Assembly: GCA_902624535.1 (NCBI GenBank)
Contig: CACNYF010000003.1
Span: 1-64,000, forward strand
DNA length: 64,000 bases
DNA from: an uncultured Pelagibacteraceae bacterium
GTDB taxonomy: Bacteria > Pseudomonadota > Alphaproteobacteria > Pelagibacterales > Pelagibacteraceae
Direction: 5' to 3'
A program made the position numbers and the translations under genes. Shown here piece after piece: positions 32,436-41,579 of the stretch (position 1 is its first letter; the number at the start of each line of letters is the position of its first letter). A model generated the notes under the pieces. That model was not told the origin of the DNA and searched no databases. It saw nothing but the letters and a program-made list of their open reading frames with translations.

Positions 32436-33766
32436 TGGATCCATTAATAATTGCAATAATCGTTGCTGTTTTTACCTTGATAGTTTTATTTTCGGGAATA
32501 CCAATTGCCTTTGGTTTAAGCTTTGTATCAATAACTCTTTTAGTTGCTTTTGAAGGTTTCCAAATGCTAGATGTTTTTGCTGAAACTTTCTATGCAGGAT
32601 TAAATTCGTTTGTTCTACTTTCAATACCAATGTTTATTTTAATGGGAATGGCAGTAGCAAATTCTCCAGCAGGAAAAGATTTATATACAGGATTGGACAG
32701 ATGGTTATGGAGAGTACCTGGAGGTTTAGTTATTTCTAATATAGGAGCTTGTTCAATTTTTGCTGCACTAAGTGGATCAAGTCCTGCGACTTGTGCTGCA
32801 ATTGGCACCATGGGAATTCCTGAAATGAGAAAACGAGGATATTCTGATCAAATTGCAACTGGAACTATTGCAGCTGGCGGAACATTAGGAGTTTTAATTC
32901 CTCCAAGCATTGTTCTAATAGTTTATGGAATTGCGACTGGAACATCCATTGGAAGATTATTCTTAAGCGGATTGATACCAGGATTTATGCTTGCAGGTAT
33001 GTTTGCTATCTGGGCACTGATACACAGTTATTTTATAGATAAAGACTCTGCCAAAGCTCTAAAGAATAGAACACCCCCAACTTTCAAAGAAAAAATTGAA
33101 GTTTTACCAAGGATACTTCCTTTCTTAGCAATCATAGCTGGTGTTTTATATGTTTTATACGGAGGTGTTGCCACTCCATCAGAAGCTTCAGGAGTTGGAG
33201 CTTTTTTAGTTTTTGTTTTGATTGCAGTTGTCTACAAAATTTATCAACCAAAAAAAATATGGAATATTGTTAAAGTATCCATGAAAGAAAGTGTGATGAT
33301 AATGTTTATCATCGCAGCATCTTATCTATTTGCATTTACATTATCACAACTTTACGTAACTCAATCATTAGCTCAAAGCATGGTAGAGATGAGTTCTAAT
33401 AAATGGGTAGTATTTATTTTAATAAATATATTTCTGTTGATTGCAGGTTTCTTTTTACCTCCAGTTGCCGTAATTGTTATGACTTCAGCAATATTATTGC
33501 CAGTTATAACTCAACTTGGATTTGATCCGTATTGGTTTGCAATTGTATTTACAATTAATATGGAAATTGGCCTTATTACTCCACCCGTTGGATTAAACCT
33601 TTATATAATCAAAGGTATAACACCAGATGTTAGTTTGTCAGAAATCTTAAAGGGATCCATACCATTTATGATAATTATGGCCTTAGCTATATTTATTTTG
33701 TGTGTTTTTCCTGAGATTGTGACCTGGTTGCCTGACAAAATAATGGGAAAAAGTTTAGGTTTTTAA
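32435..33766 (+). CDS. dctM: TRAP transporter large permease (DctM)
   Basis: A 443-residue permease with about twelve helices. Clear family motifs are FSGIPIAFGLSFVSI, SIPMFILMGMAVANS, the cation/substrate segment GSSPATCAAIGTMGIPEM, and TPPVGLNLYIIKGI near the end. It imports the DctP-bound acid with sodium. The full dctPQM set is present and complete. It ends 15 bases before the malonyl-CoA decarboxylase gene, so the operon continues. Confidence 0.95.
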   Translation: MDPLIIAIIVAVFTLIVLFSGIPIAFGLSFVSITLLVAFEGFQMLDVFAETFYAGLNSFVLLSIPMFILMGMAVANSPAGKDLYTGLDRWLWRVPGGLVISNIGACSIFAALSGSSPATCAAIGTMGIPEMRKRGYSDQIATGTIAAGGTLGVLIPPSIVLIVYGIATGTSIGRLFLSGLIPGFMLAGMFAIWALIHSYFIDKDSAKALKNRTPPTFKEKIEVLPRILPFLAIIAGVLYVLYGGVATPSEASGVGAFLVFVLIAVVYKIYQPKKIWNIVKVSMKESVMIMFIIAASYLFAFTLSQLYVTQSLAQSMVEMSSNKWVVFILINIFLLIAGFFLPPVAVIVMTSAILLPVITQLGFDPYWFAIVFTINMEIGLITPPVGLNLYIIKGITPDVSLSEILKGSIPFMIIMALAIFILCVFPEIVTWLPDKIMGKSLGF

Positions 33767-33781
33767 TATATAAAAAATACC

Positions 33782-35089
33782 ATGCTAAATATAAAAAGAA
33801 TATTCGAGACGATTGCTGATGCTGGTCAAAAAATTTTAGAGAAAAATTCTTTAAGAAAATTCTCAAAGAAGAGGGATCTGATCGAGTTATGTGATGATTT
33901 GCTTTCATCAAAGGGAGCAGCATTTGGAATTACATTAGCAAGAGATATTTTGTTTCGATATCATAATTTATCTAATGAAGATAAATTAAAATTCTTACTT
34001 CATGTAAATGAAAAATACAAACCTGATACAGCAAATATTGATAAAGCTATTAAAGACTATACTGAAAATAAAAACAGTAGATCAATTTTAAATTTATCAA
34101 GAATTACATCAGGAATTAGAAAAGAATTGTTTGTTAGACTAAACATGGCACCAAATGGAACTGCTGAGATTGTTTCTTTGAGAGAAGATCTACAAATGTT
34201 TTTATTAAAAAATCCTGAATTAAAAGAATTAGATTATGATTTGATTGATATTTTTAAAAATTGGTTCAATCCTGGATTTTTAAAATTAAGAAAAATAACT
34301 TGGGACACAAAAGCTGCAATATTAGAAAAATTACTAAAATATGAAAAAGTTCATTCGATGAAAGATATGAATGAATTGAAGATTAGATTAGGTGAAAATA
34401 GAAGATTTTTTGCATATTTTCATCCAGCATTAGAAGATGAGCCGATAATTTTCGTTGAGATTGCATTAACTAAAGGACTAGCTAAATCGATACAAGAATT
34501 GACAAGACCTAATGATGGAAAAAAAGAAGATTATGATACAGCTACTTTTTATTCAATTAGTAACTGTCAAGAGGGACTTTCAAGAGTAACATTAGGTAAT
34601 TTTTTAATCAAAAGAGTTGTATATGAATTACAAGAAGAGTTACCTGATGTAAAATATTTTGGAACTCTATCACCCATACAAGGTTTTGCTGATTGGGTTA
34701 AATCATCAGAAAATGAGAAAATAAGTGAGGTCGTTCAAAAAGATAATTTTGTAAAAGTTGAGTTTTTAAAGTCATTAGATCTTAAAATTGGAGATAGAAA
34801 ATTTATTGATAATAAAGATTTACTTACAAAACTTGCTTTAAATTACTTGGCTGTACAAAAAAATGATCTAGGTTTTCCCATTAATGATGTTTGTAGGTTC
34901 CATTTAAAAAATGGAGCTGAAATTGATGATATAGTAATTAATGCCAATGTTTCTGATGTAGGTTTTAAAAGATCGTTTGGAATAATGGTTAATTATAAAT
35001 ACGAACTTGGAAAAATTGAGCAAAATCATCAAGAGTATGTAAACGAAAAGAAAATTAATATATCAAGCAAACTTAAAAAATATGTCTAG
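33782..35089 (+). CDS. Malonyl-CoA decarboxylase
   Basis: A 435-residue protein of the MLYCD family, with a helical N-terminal domain and a GNAT-like C-terminal domain: FAYFHPALEDEPIIFVEIALTKGLA, then FYSISNCQEGLSRVTLGNFLIK with the catalytic serine/histidine region, and YFGTLSPIQGFADW. It converts malonyl-CoA to acetyl-CoA and CO2 in the cytoplasm. Placed directly after dctPQM, and with a CoA-transferase diverging upstream, it suggests import, activation and decarboxylation of malonate. It overlaps dusA by eight bases. Confidence 0.93.
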   Translation: MLNIKRIFETIADAGQKILEKNSLRKFSKKRDLIELCDDLLSSKGAAFGITLARDILFRYHNLSNEDKLKFLLHVNEKYKPDTANIDKAIKDYTENKNSRSILNLSRITSGIRKELFVRLNMAPNGTAEIVSLREDLQMFLLKNPELKELDYDLIDIFKNWFNPGFLKLRKITWDTKAAILEKLLKYEKVHSMKDMNELKIRLGENRRFFAYFHPALEDEPIIFVEIALTKGLAKSIQELTRPNDGKKEDYDTATFYSISNCQEGLSRVTLGNFLIKRVVYELQEELPDVKYFGTLSPIQGFADWVKSSENEKISEVVQKDNFVKVEFLKSLDLKIGDRKFIDNKDLLTKLALNYLAVQKNDLGFPINDVCRFHLKNGAEIDDIVINANVSDVGFKRSFGIMVNYKYELGKIEQNHQEYVNEKKINISSKLKKYV

Positions 35090-36083
35090 ATTAAATAGAA
35101 CTGTTTCTGTTGCTCCTATGATGGATTGCACAGACAAACATGAAAGATTTTTCTTAAGACTAATTAGTAAAAACGTACTTCTCTATACTGAAATGATTGT
35201 CTCAGAAGCTATTGATAGAGGAGATAAAAAGAAACTATTAGAATTTGATATGAGGGAAAAACCTGTAGCTTTGCAGCTTGGTGGTTCTTCTCCAAAATTG
35301 TTAGCAAATGCAAGCAAAACTGGTGAAAATTTTGGTTATGATGAAATAAATTTAAATCTTGGTTGTCCAAGTAAAAAAGTGCAGAAAAATAAATTTGGAG
35401 CTTGTCTTATAAAAGAACCAAATTTAGTAGCTGATTGTTTAAGTGAAATGGTTAATGCAACTTCACTGCCAGTTACTGTGAAGACTAGAATTGGTTATGA
35501 TAATGTAGATCATTATGAGAACTTATACAATTTTGTAAATATTCTAAAAAGAACTGGAGTAAAAACATTTATCATACATGCAAGAAAAGCTATGTTAGGC
35601 AAGTTCACACCAAAACAAAATTTAAATATTCCACCACTAAAATATGATTACGTGTATAAACTTAAGAGAGATTTTAGTGACTTAGAAATAATTATAAATG
35701 GTGGAGTAACTTCTGTCTCAGAAGTTGAAAACCATTTAGAAAAAGTTGATGGTGTTATGATAGGAAGGTCAGTTTATCACTCTCCATATTTATTAGCAGA
35801 AATCGAAAATCAAATATTCAATAACTTTGATGTTTTAAGTAGGCAAGATATAATTGAAAAACTGATCGTATATGTAAAACAGGAGATAAAAAAAGGAACT
35901 AGATTAAATCAGATTATGAGACATACATTAGGTTTATTTCATGGTCAAAATGGATCGAGTTATTGGAAGCGTTATTTGAGTGAAAATATGTGTGTAAGAG
36001 ATGCAGATATTAGTAAAATTGATCACATTATGGATAAAGTAAAGCCAAACTCTCAAAATATATCAGCAGGACAGATTGACTAA
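35082..36083 (+). CDS. dusA: tRNA-dihydrouridine synthase A
   Basis: An FMN enzyme reducing uridines at positions 20/20a of tRNA D-loops. The 333-residue protein has the DusA start VSVAPMMDCTDKHERFFLRLIS, the active-site segment NLNLGCPSKKVQKNKFGACLI with the catalytic cysteine, and the C-terminal MRHTLGLFHGQNGSSYWKRYLS typical of the A subgroup rather than DusB or DusC. It overlaps both neighbours by eight bases, so it is carried in the TRAP-malonyl-CoA operon without an obvious functional link. Confidence 0.95.
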   Translation: MSRLNRTVSVAPMMDCTDKHERFFLRLISKNVLLYTEMIVSEAIDRGDKKKLLEFDMREKPVALQLGGSSPKLLANASKTGENFGYDEINLNLGCPSKKVQKNKFGACLIKEPNLVADCLSEMVNATSLPVTVKTRIGYDNVDHYENLYNFVNILKRTGVKTFIIHARKAMLGKFTPKQNLNIPPLKYDYVYKLKRDFSDLEIIINGGVTSVSEVENHLEKVDGVMIGRSVYHSPYLLAEIENQIFNNFDVLSRQDIIEKLIVYVKQEIKKGTRLNQIMRHTLGLFHGQNGSSYWKRYLSENMCVRDADISKIDHIMDKVKPNSQNISAGQID

Positions 36084-36909
36084 TAGTTTGTTAGAGATAA
36101 ACAATTTCTATTTTATTTTTATAATGTTGTTGGCTGCTATACCTGTTGGATTTTTTGCAGGCTTTTTTGGCATTGGTGGTGGATTAATTTCTGTTCCTTT
36201 CTTATTTTTTTTATTTGAAACATATGGAGTAGATAGAGATTACATTATGCACCTTTCTGTTGGAACTGCTTTTTCAATAATTATTCCAACATCTATTGCT
36301 TCAGTTATGACACATAGTAAATACAAAGCTGTTGATTTTAATATTTTAAAAAATTATGGAACTTTTGTAATTTTTGGAGTTTTGGCAGGCACTTATATGG
36401 CCGCTTTAATGAATACACAAAAATTATTACTTTTTTTTTCAATAGCTGTATTTTTTTTTGGAGCTTATCTTTTGCTATTAAGTGAAAATAAAAAAAAAGT
36501 TGTAAAAAAATTTGACTTATTACCTAGAATAATATGTGGATTTATTGCAGGATTTATATCTGCCCCCATGGGAATAACTGGTGCAATGATGAATGTTCCT
36601 ATATTGAGATATTTTGGCTATTCTATTAATCTTGCAATAGGGAGTTCAGCTGCGATAGGGTTTATAATAGCCTTATTTGGATCAATAGGTTTTTTTACAT
36701 CAGGAATAATATTAGATATTAAAATACCTTACAGTATTGGTTTTATTAATATTCCAGCTTTTCTAATTTTTGTGCCAGTTACCACATTTATGGCTAGGGT
36801 AGGCGCCAAAACTGTTCAGAAATTAGATAAACCAAAAACCCAAAGATTATTTGGTATTTTTTTATACGTGGTTGGACTTTTATTTCTTTACAGGTATCTG
36901 GAGACTTAA
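36076..36909 (+). CDS. TSUP (TauE/SafE) family permease
   Basis: A 277-residue membrane protein with eight helices and the family glycine motifs GFFAGFFGIGGGLISVPFLFF, first half, and GFIAGFISAPMGITGAMMNVPILRYFG, second half. The family moves sulfite, sulfoacetate or other organic anions, commonly as exporters. The tracked TTG start overlaps dusA by eight bases; a second in-frame TTG at 36088 is also possible, and no ATG is available before the first helix. Substrate is unknown. Confidence 0.85.
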   Translation: MTNSLLEINNFYFIFIMLLAAIPVGFFAGFFGIGGGLISVPFLFFLFETYGVDRDYIMHLSVGTAFSIIIPTSIASVMTHSKYKAVDFNILKNYGTFVIFGVLAGTYMAALMNTQKLLLFFSIAVFFFGAYLLLLSENKKKVVKKFDLLPRIICGFIAGFISAPMGITGAMMNVPILRYFGYSINLAIGSSAAIGFIIALFGSIGFFTSGIILDIKIPYSIGFINIPAFLIFVPVTTFMARVGAKTVQKLDKPKTQRLFGIFLYVVGLLFLYRYLET

Positions 36910-36942
36910 GACGAGGTGGTTTCAGTCTCCCTCCGCCACCTC
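36900..36942 (+). terminator. GC-rich interlocking inverted repeats after the TSUP gene (pseudoknot-capable)
   Basis: Two perfect 7-bp stems interleave: GGAGACT (36900-36906) with AGTCTCC (36924-36930), and GAGGTGG (36913-36919) with CCACCTC (36936-36942). Formed together they make an H-type pseudoknot with loops of 6, 4 and 5 bases. The first arm includes the last codons before the TSUP stop (TAA at 36907). No T-run follows, so it is an unusual 3' end element. Its G+C content stands out sharply from the surroundings. Confidence 0.55.
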
Positions 36943-36995
36943 AGTTACATATTAATCGATTCTCTTTAATTTTCTTAACTCTTTATGGTTGAATT

Positions 36996-38450
36996 TTAGA
37001 TTTTTTGATCGTAATCCCCAACTTTACCAGTTTGCTGAAGTAAATTATCAATAAAATCAAAAACTTTCATTTTTCTGCCTTCTGAGGTAGGGCTTTCAGT
37101 AACTACAACTAAAGAGGGTTTATTCGAAGATGCTCTTATTAATCCCCAAGACCCATCATTAAAAGAAAATCTTATTCCATTAACAGTTAATATCTCTGTA
37201 ATTTCTTGACCATCTACTTTAGTTTTATTTTCTTTAATATTTGTAATTTCTTTAACTAAATTCTCAACTACTTCATATTTTTCATTATCTCTACAATAAG
37301 GAGCCATAGTTGGGCTTTGATAAGTTATTGGTAGTTCAGCAATTACCTCACTCATTTTTTTTTTATTTTTATCAAGTAACTTACAGACCTGTATTGCTGA
37401 ATTTATTCCATCATCATAGCCATACCCTAGAGGTTTATTAAAAAAGAAATGACCACTTTTTTCAAATCCAGCTAAAGCGTTATCGGTATTTACCTTCCTT
37501 TTGATGTGAGAGTGACCAGTTTTCCAATAAATTGTTTGACATTTATTTTCTTTTAATACTTTGTCATTTGAATAAAGTCCTGTCGATTTTACATCAACAA
37601 TAAATTTACTATTTTTGTGATCTTTTGAAAGATTTCTAGCAATTAATAGCCCTATTTTATCTGAAAAGATTTCATTACCTTTGTCATCGATAACCCCAAC
37701 TCTATCTCCATCTCCATCAAAACCAAATCCTATGTCTGCGTTATTGTTTTTTACAGCTTTTGAAATTGCATGTAACATTTCTAAATCTTCAGGATTTGGG
37801 TTATATTTTGGAAAAGTCCAATCAAGTTCACAATCAAGTTCAATTACTTCGCACCCAATACCTCTTAAAATTTCTGGTGCAAATATTCCCGCTGTTCCAT
37901 TGCCACAAGCAACTACTGCTTTAATTTTTTTATTTAATGGGTTTTTTGTTATTAAATCATTTTTATAAATATTCTGAAAACCATCAATTTTTTTTACATT
38001 ACCTTCACCATTAATAAAATTTTGATTTAGAGTAATATCTTTTAATTCTTTCATTTCTTCTGGTGCATGAGTTAATCCTTTTTTGATGCCCATTTTTACA
38101 CCTGTCCAACCATTTTCATTATGACTAGCTGTAACCATTGCAATTGCATCTGAGTCTAAATTAAATTGTGCAAAGTAAACCATGGGCGATAATGACAATC
38201 CTATATCTTCAATATTACATCCAGTAGATATCAAACCTTCTTTTAATTTTTTTTTAATATGTTCGCTGTAAGACCTGTAATCTTGGCCTATTATAATTCT
38301 AGGATTGTTTTTTTTTGTATGTTTAATTATTTGAGTTCCAAGACCTTTACCAAGTTGAACGATTCCCTCATCATTGATGTCTTTTTCGTAAACCCATCGT
38401 GCGTCATATTCCCGAAAACCGTATGGATCAATTTTTGCTGAATATTCCAT
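36996..38450 (-). CDS. Phosphomannomutase / phosphoglucomutase
   Basis: A 484-residue alpha-D-phosphohexomutase. The phosphoserine loop is MVTASHNENGWTG, the magnesium loop GFGFDGDGDRVGV and the sugar-binding loop GFEKSGHFFFN, all in order. It interconverts hexose 1- and 6-phosphates (mannose and/or glucose), feeding surface polysaccharide and nucleotide-sugar synthesis. The short phosphate-binding region near the C-terminus (RASSNKPSLVV) is also present. It stands alone on the minus strand; substrate preference between mannose and glucose is not decidable. Confidence 0.9.
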   Translation of the reverse strand: MEYSAKIDPYGFREYDARWVYEKDINDEGIVQLGKGLGTQIIKHTKKNNPRIIIGQDYRSYSEHIKKKLKEGLISTGCNIEDIGLSLSPMVYFAQFNLDSDAIAMVTASHNENGWTGVKMGIKKGLTHAPEEMKELKDITLNQNFINGEGNVKKIDGFQNIYKNDLITKNPLNKKIKAVVACGNGTAGIFAPEILRGIGCEVIELDCELDWTFPKYNPNPEDLEMLHAISKAVKNNNADIGFGFDGDGDRVGVIDDKGNEIFSDKIGLLIARNLSKDHKNSKFIVDVKSTGLYSNDKVLKENKCQTIYWKTGHSHIKRKVNTDNALAGFEKSGHFFFNKPLGYGYDDGINSAIQVCKLLDKNKKKMSEVIAELPITYQSPTMAPYCRDNEKYEVVENLVKEITNIKENKTKVDGQEITEILTVNGIRFSFNDGSWGLIRASSNKPSLVVVTESPTSEGRKMKVFDFIDNLLQQTGKVGDYDQKI

Positions 38451-38547
38451 GTGGATATATGTACATTTTTTTAAAATTTTTATTGATAAATATTTCCTAA
38501 GTTCTATAAATGTTCTATTGATTTACTATTTATATAGTATATGAAGT

Positions 38548-38587
38548 AAATCTACACACAACATCTAGTAATTTGCTAGATTTTTTG
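38548..38587 (+). promoter_or_regulatory. Terminator/antiterminator-like leader before nrdA
   Basis: ATCTAG (38563-38568) pairs with CTAGAT (38576-38581) around a seven-base loop, followed by a T-run, just 18 bases before the nrdA start. Upstream, AAATCTA (38548-38554) can instead pair with TAGATTT (38577-38583), which would break the first hairpin. Such mutually exclusive pairs are the usual form of a transcription attenuator. Both stems are short and A+T-rich, so this is tentative. Confidence 0.4.
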
Positions 38588-38604
38588 ATAAAAAAGGGAG
38601 TTTA

Positions 38605-40542
38605 ATGAACAAAATATTGTCTCAGGCAATCAGGAAAGCTGTCTCTGATTATAAACCAGCGGAAAAAATCAGCAACAATGACAAAAGACCAGACTTATTT
38701 TCACTAAATAACAACACAGAGTTGTTTCAAAATTCAAAAGGGATAACTATAAAAATTGATAGATCTAGAGATAACAATTTAACAGATTTTGGAAGAGCAA
38801 CATTAAGCGATAGATATCTTGGGGAAAACGAGTCTTTCCAAGATTTATTTGCAAGAGTTGCAAGTCATTATGCAGATGACAACTTACACGCGCAAAGACT
38901 TTACAACTACATAAGTAACTTATGGTTCATGCCAGCAACACCGGTTTTATCAAATGGTGGAACTAAAAGAGGTTTACCGATTTCTTGTTTCTTAAATGAA
39001 GCAGGGGATAGCTTAACTGGGATATTAGATCTTTGGAGCGAAAATGTTTGGTTAGCTGCTAAAGGTGGTGGTATTGGAAGTTACTGGGGTAATCTAAGAT
39101 CTATTGGAGAAAAAATTGGTAGAGTTGGAAAAACTTCAGGAATAATTCCTTTTATTAAAGTTATGGACTCTTTGACAATGGCAATTAGTCAAGGCTCTTT
39201 AAGAAGAGGATCAGCGGCATGTTATCTCCCAATTGATCATCCAGAAATAGAAGAATTTATTGAAATGAGAAGACCAACAGGTGGTGATCCAAATAGAAGA
39301 TCATTAAATTTGCACCACGGTGTTTTAGTTTCAGATGCATTTATGAGAGCTGTTGAGCTAGATGAACAATGGGCATTAAAAAGTCCAAAAGATCAATCAG
39401 TTCAAGCAACTGTTTCAGCAAGAAATTTATGGATAAGATTATTAACTGCTAGAATTGAAACTGGAGAACCTTATATTGTTTTCATTGATACTGTTAATAG
39501 AATGATACCCCAACATCACAAGCTCGCTGGTTTAACTGTTAAGACATCTAACTTGTGCAGTGAAATAACTTTACCAACAGGAATTGACAAAGAGGGTAGA
39601 GATCGAACAGCAGTATGTTGTTTGTCATCTTTAAATTTAGAAACTTATGATGAATGGAAAGATGATGAAAATTTTGTTCCTGATGTAATGAGATTTTTAG
39701 ACAATGTATTAACTGACTTTACTGAAAAAGCACCAGAGTCATTTAGCGATGCAGTTTATTCAGCATTGAAAGAAAGAAGTGTTGGTCTGGGTGTCATGGG
39801 ACTTCATTCATTCTTTCAACAAAAAATGATTCCTTTTGAGTCTGTGATGAGTAAAGTTTGGAATAAAAAAATATTTGAAAGCATCCAAAAACAGGTTGAC
39901 CAAGCTTCAAAAGATTTGGCCGATGAAAGAGGAGCATGTCCAGATGCAGCTGATTATGGTATTAATGAAAGATTTTCAAATAAGACAGCTATAGCTCCTA
40001 CTGCTTCAATTTCAATTATTTGTGGTGGAACTTCCCCAGGAGTTGAACCAATTGCAGCAAATAGCTACACTCACAAAACTTTGTCAGGATCTTTTAATGT
40101 TAGAAACAAATATCTATCTAAGCTTTTAGAAAAACATGGAAAGAATGATGATGAAACTTGGTCAAGTATTACTACTAATCAAGGTTCAGTTTCTCATCTT
40201 GATTTTTTAACACAACAAGAAAAAGATGTATTTAAAACAGCTTTCGAGTTAGATCAAAGATGGATAGTTGATCTAGGTGCTGATAGAACACCTCACATTT
40301 CACAAGCACAATCGATAAATATATTTATACCTGCAGATATTCACAAAAGAGACCTGCACCAAATTCATTTCCAAGCATGGAAAAAAGGTTTGAAAAGTCT
40401 TTATTACTGCAGATCTAAATCAATACAAAGAGCGGAAAATGTAAACGACGCAAGATCTACAGATGTAACTGCTAATGTTTACAAATCTAAAAAACAAGAA
40501 AATCAACAACCAGAATACGAGGAGTGTTTATCATGTCAGTAG
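38605..40542 (+). CDS. nrdA: Ribonucleoside-diphosphate reductase, alpha subunit
   Basis: The 645-residue catalytic subunit of a class I ribonucleotide reductase. The redox and radical residues are visible: Cys128 (PISCFL), Asn316-x-Cys318-x-Glu320 (SNLCSE), the partner cysteine in AVCCLSS, the tyrosine pair in SLYYCRS and the C-terminal ECLSCQ dithiol. It is about 115 residues shorter than E. coli NrdA and has no N-terminal ATP-cone, so classical dATP shut-off through that domain is not expected. nrdB overlaps its end by ten bases. Confidence 0.95.
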   Translation: MNKILSQAIRKAVSDYKPAEKISNNDKRPDLFSLNNNTELFQNSKGITIKIDRSRDNNLTDFGRATLSDRYLGENESFQDLFARVASHYADDNLHAQRLYNYISNLWFMPATPVLSNGGTKRGLPISCFLNEAGDSLTGILDLWSENVWLAAKGGGIGSYWGNLRSIGEKIGRVGKTSGIIPFIKVMDSLTMAISQGSLRRGSAACYLPIDHPEIEEFIEMRRPTGGDPNRRSLNLHHGVLVSDAFMRAVELDEQWALKSPKDQSVQATVSARNLWIRLLTARIETGEPYIVFIDTVNRMIPQHHKLAGLTVKTSNLCSEITLPTGIDKEGRDRTAVCCLSSLNLETYDEWKDDENFVPDVMRFLDNVLTDFTEKAPESFSDAVYSALKERSVGLGVMGLHSFFQQKMIPFESVMSKVWNKKIFESIQKQVDQASKDLADERGACPDAADYGINERFSNKTAIAPTASISIICGGTSPGVEPIAANSYTHKTLSGSFNVRNKYLSKLLEKHGKNDDETWSSITTNQGSVSHLDFLTQQEKDVFKTAFELDQRWIVDLGADRTPHISQAQSINIFIPADIHKRDLHQIHFQAWKKGLKSLYYCRSKSIQRAENVNDARSTDVTANVYKSKKQENQQPEYEECLSCQ

Positions 40543-41546
40543 AAAATCTAAAAGAAACAAAACAAAAAGTTATTGAACCAAAAAAAATGGGTTTATTAGT
40601 AGAGAATCCAGTGTACAAACCTTTCAGATATCCATGGTGCTATGATGCATGGTTAACTCAACAAAGAATTCACTGGTTACCAGAAGAGGTACCACTCGGT
40701 GATGATGTTAGAGACTGGCAAAAAAATTTATCTGAGTCAGAAAAAAATTTATTAACTCAAATCTTTAGGTTTTTCACCCAAGCAGATGTAGAAGTTAATA
40801 ACTGTTATTTAAGACATTACACTTCAGTATTTAAACCAACCGAAGTTTTGATGATGATGACAGCATTTGCATCTATGGAAACAGTTCACGTAGCAGCTTA
40901 CTCTCATTTATTAGATACCATCGGCATGCCAGAGTCAGAATATTCTGCGTTCATGAAGTATAAAGAGATGAAAGATAAATATGATTACATGCAAAATTTT
41001 AATGTAAATTCAAAAGAAGATATTGCAAAAACTGTAGCAGTATTTAGTGCATTTACTGAAGGCCTTCAGCTGTTTGCAAGTTTTGCAATTTTATTAAACT
41101 TTCCAAGACATAACAAATTAAAAGGAATGGGTCAGATAGTTACTTGGTCGGTAAGAGATGAAACTCTTCATTGTAATTCTATGATAAGAATTTTTAAAGA
41201 ATTCATTAAAGAAAACCCAGAAATATGGACACCTCAACTTAAAAAAGAGCTTTACGAAGCTTGCAGAACAATCATAGAGCATGAAGATGCTTTTATAGAT
41301 TTAGCTTTTGAAATGGGTCCAATGCAAGGTTTAACTGCACAAGAAGTTAAGGATTATATAAGATTTATTGGAAATAGAAGGTTAACGCAGTTAGGTCTTG
41401 AGCCGATATATGACATCCAAAAAAATCCATTGGGATGGTTAGATACAATGTTAAATGCAGTAGAACATATGAACTTTTTTGAAGGAAGGGCTACTGAATA
41501 TTCAAAAGCATCTACACAAGGTAGCTGGATAGACGCATTTAGTTAA
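40533..41546 (+). CDS. nrdB: Ribonucleoside-diphosphate reductase, beta subunit
   Basis: The 337-residue radical-generating subunit. The ATG at 40533 (MSVENLKET) is preferred over the tracked start at 40524. Di-iron ligands match E. coli NrdB with a shift of one: Asp85, Glu116, His119, then the downstream glutamates in FTEGLQLF and VRDETLHCNS with its histidine. Tyr123 (HVAAYSH) is at the radical tyrosine position, so a normal tyrosyl-radical cofactor is expected. A CxxC-type thioredoxin or glutaredoxin would be the reductant. Confidence 0.95.
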   Translation: MSVENLKETKQKVIEPKKMGLLVENPVYKPFRYPWCYDAWLTQQRIHWLPEEVPLGDDVRDWQKNLSESEKNLLTQIFRFFTQADVEVNNCYLRHYTSVFKPTEVLMMMTAFASMETVHVAAYSHLLDTIGMPESEYSAFMKYKEMKDKYDYMQNFNVNSKEDIAKTVAVFSAFTEGLQLFASFAILLNFPRHNKLKGMGQIVTWSVRDETLHCNSMIRIFKEFIKENPEIWTPQLKKELYEACRTIIEHEDAFIDLAFEMGPMQGLTAQEVKDYIRFIGNRRLTQLGLEPIYDIQKNPLGWLDTMLNAVEHMNFFEGRATEYSKASTQGSWIDAFS

Positions 41547-41579
41547 TCAAAAACACATGTGCGGAAGAAAGATAGTTGA

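Noticed and set aside
36920-36940. 3' end of a tRNA-Ser or tmRNA (TCTCCCTCCGCCA resembles such ends)
   Set aside because: No matching 5' acceptor strand, D-arm or anticodon arm lies in range, and the bases are better explained by the two inverted repeats.
37681-37968. 95-residue plus-strand ORF
   Set aside because: It is antisense to the phosphohexomutase gene, is serine/proline-rich as shadows often are, and has no start signals or family resemblance.
38530-38545. NrdR box before nrdA
   Set aside because: The palindrome-like ACTATTTATATAGT has a longer centre than the NrdR consensus core CTATATATAG, and the region is too A+T-rich to trust.
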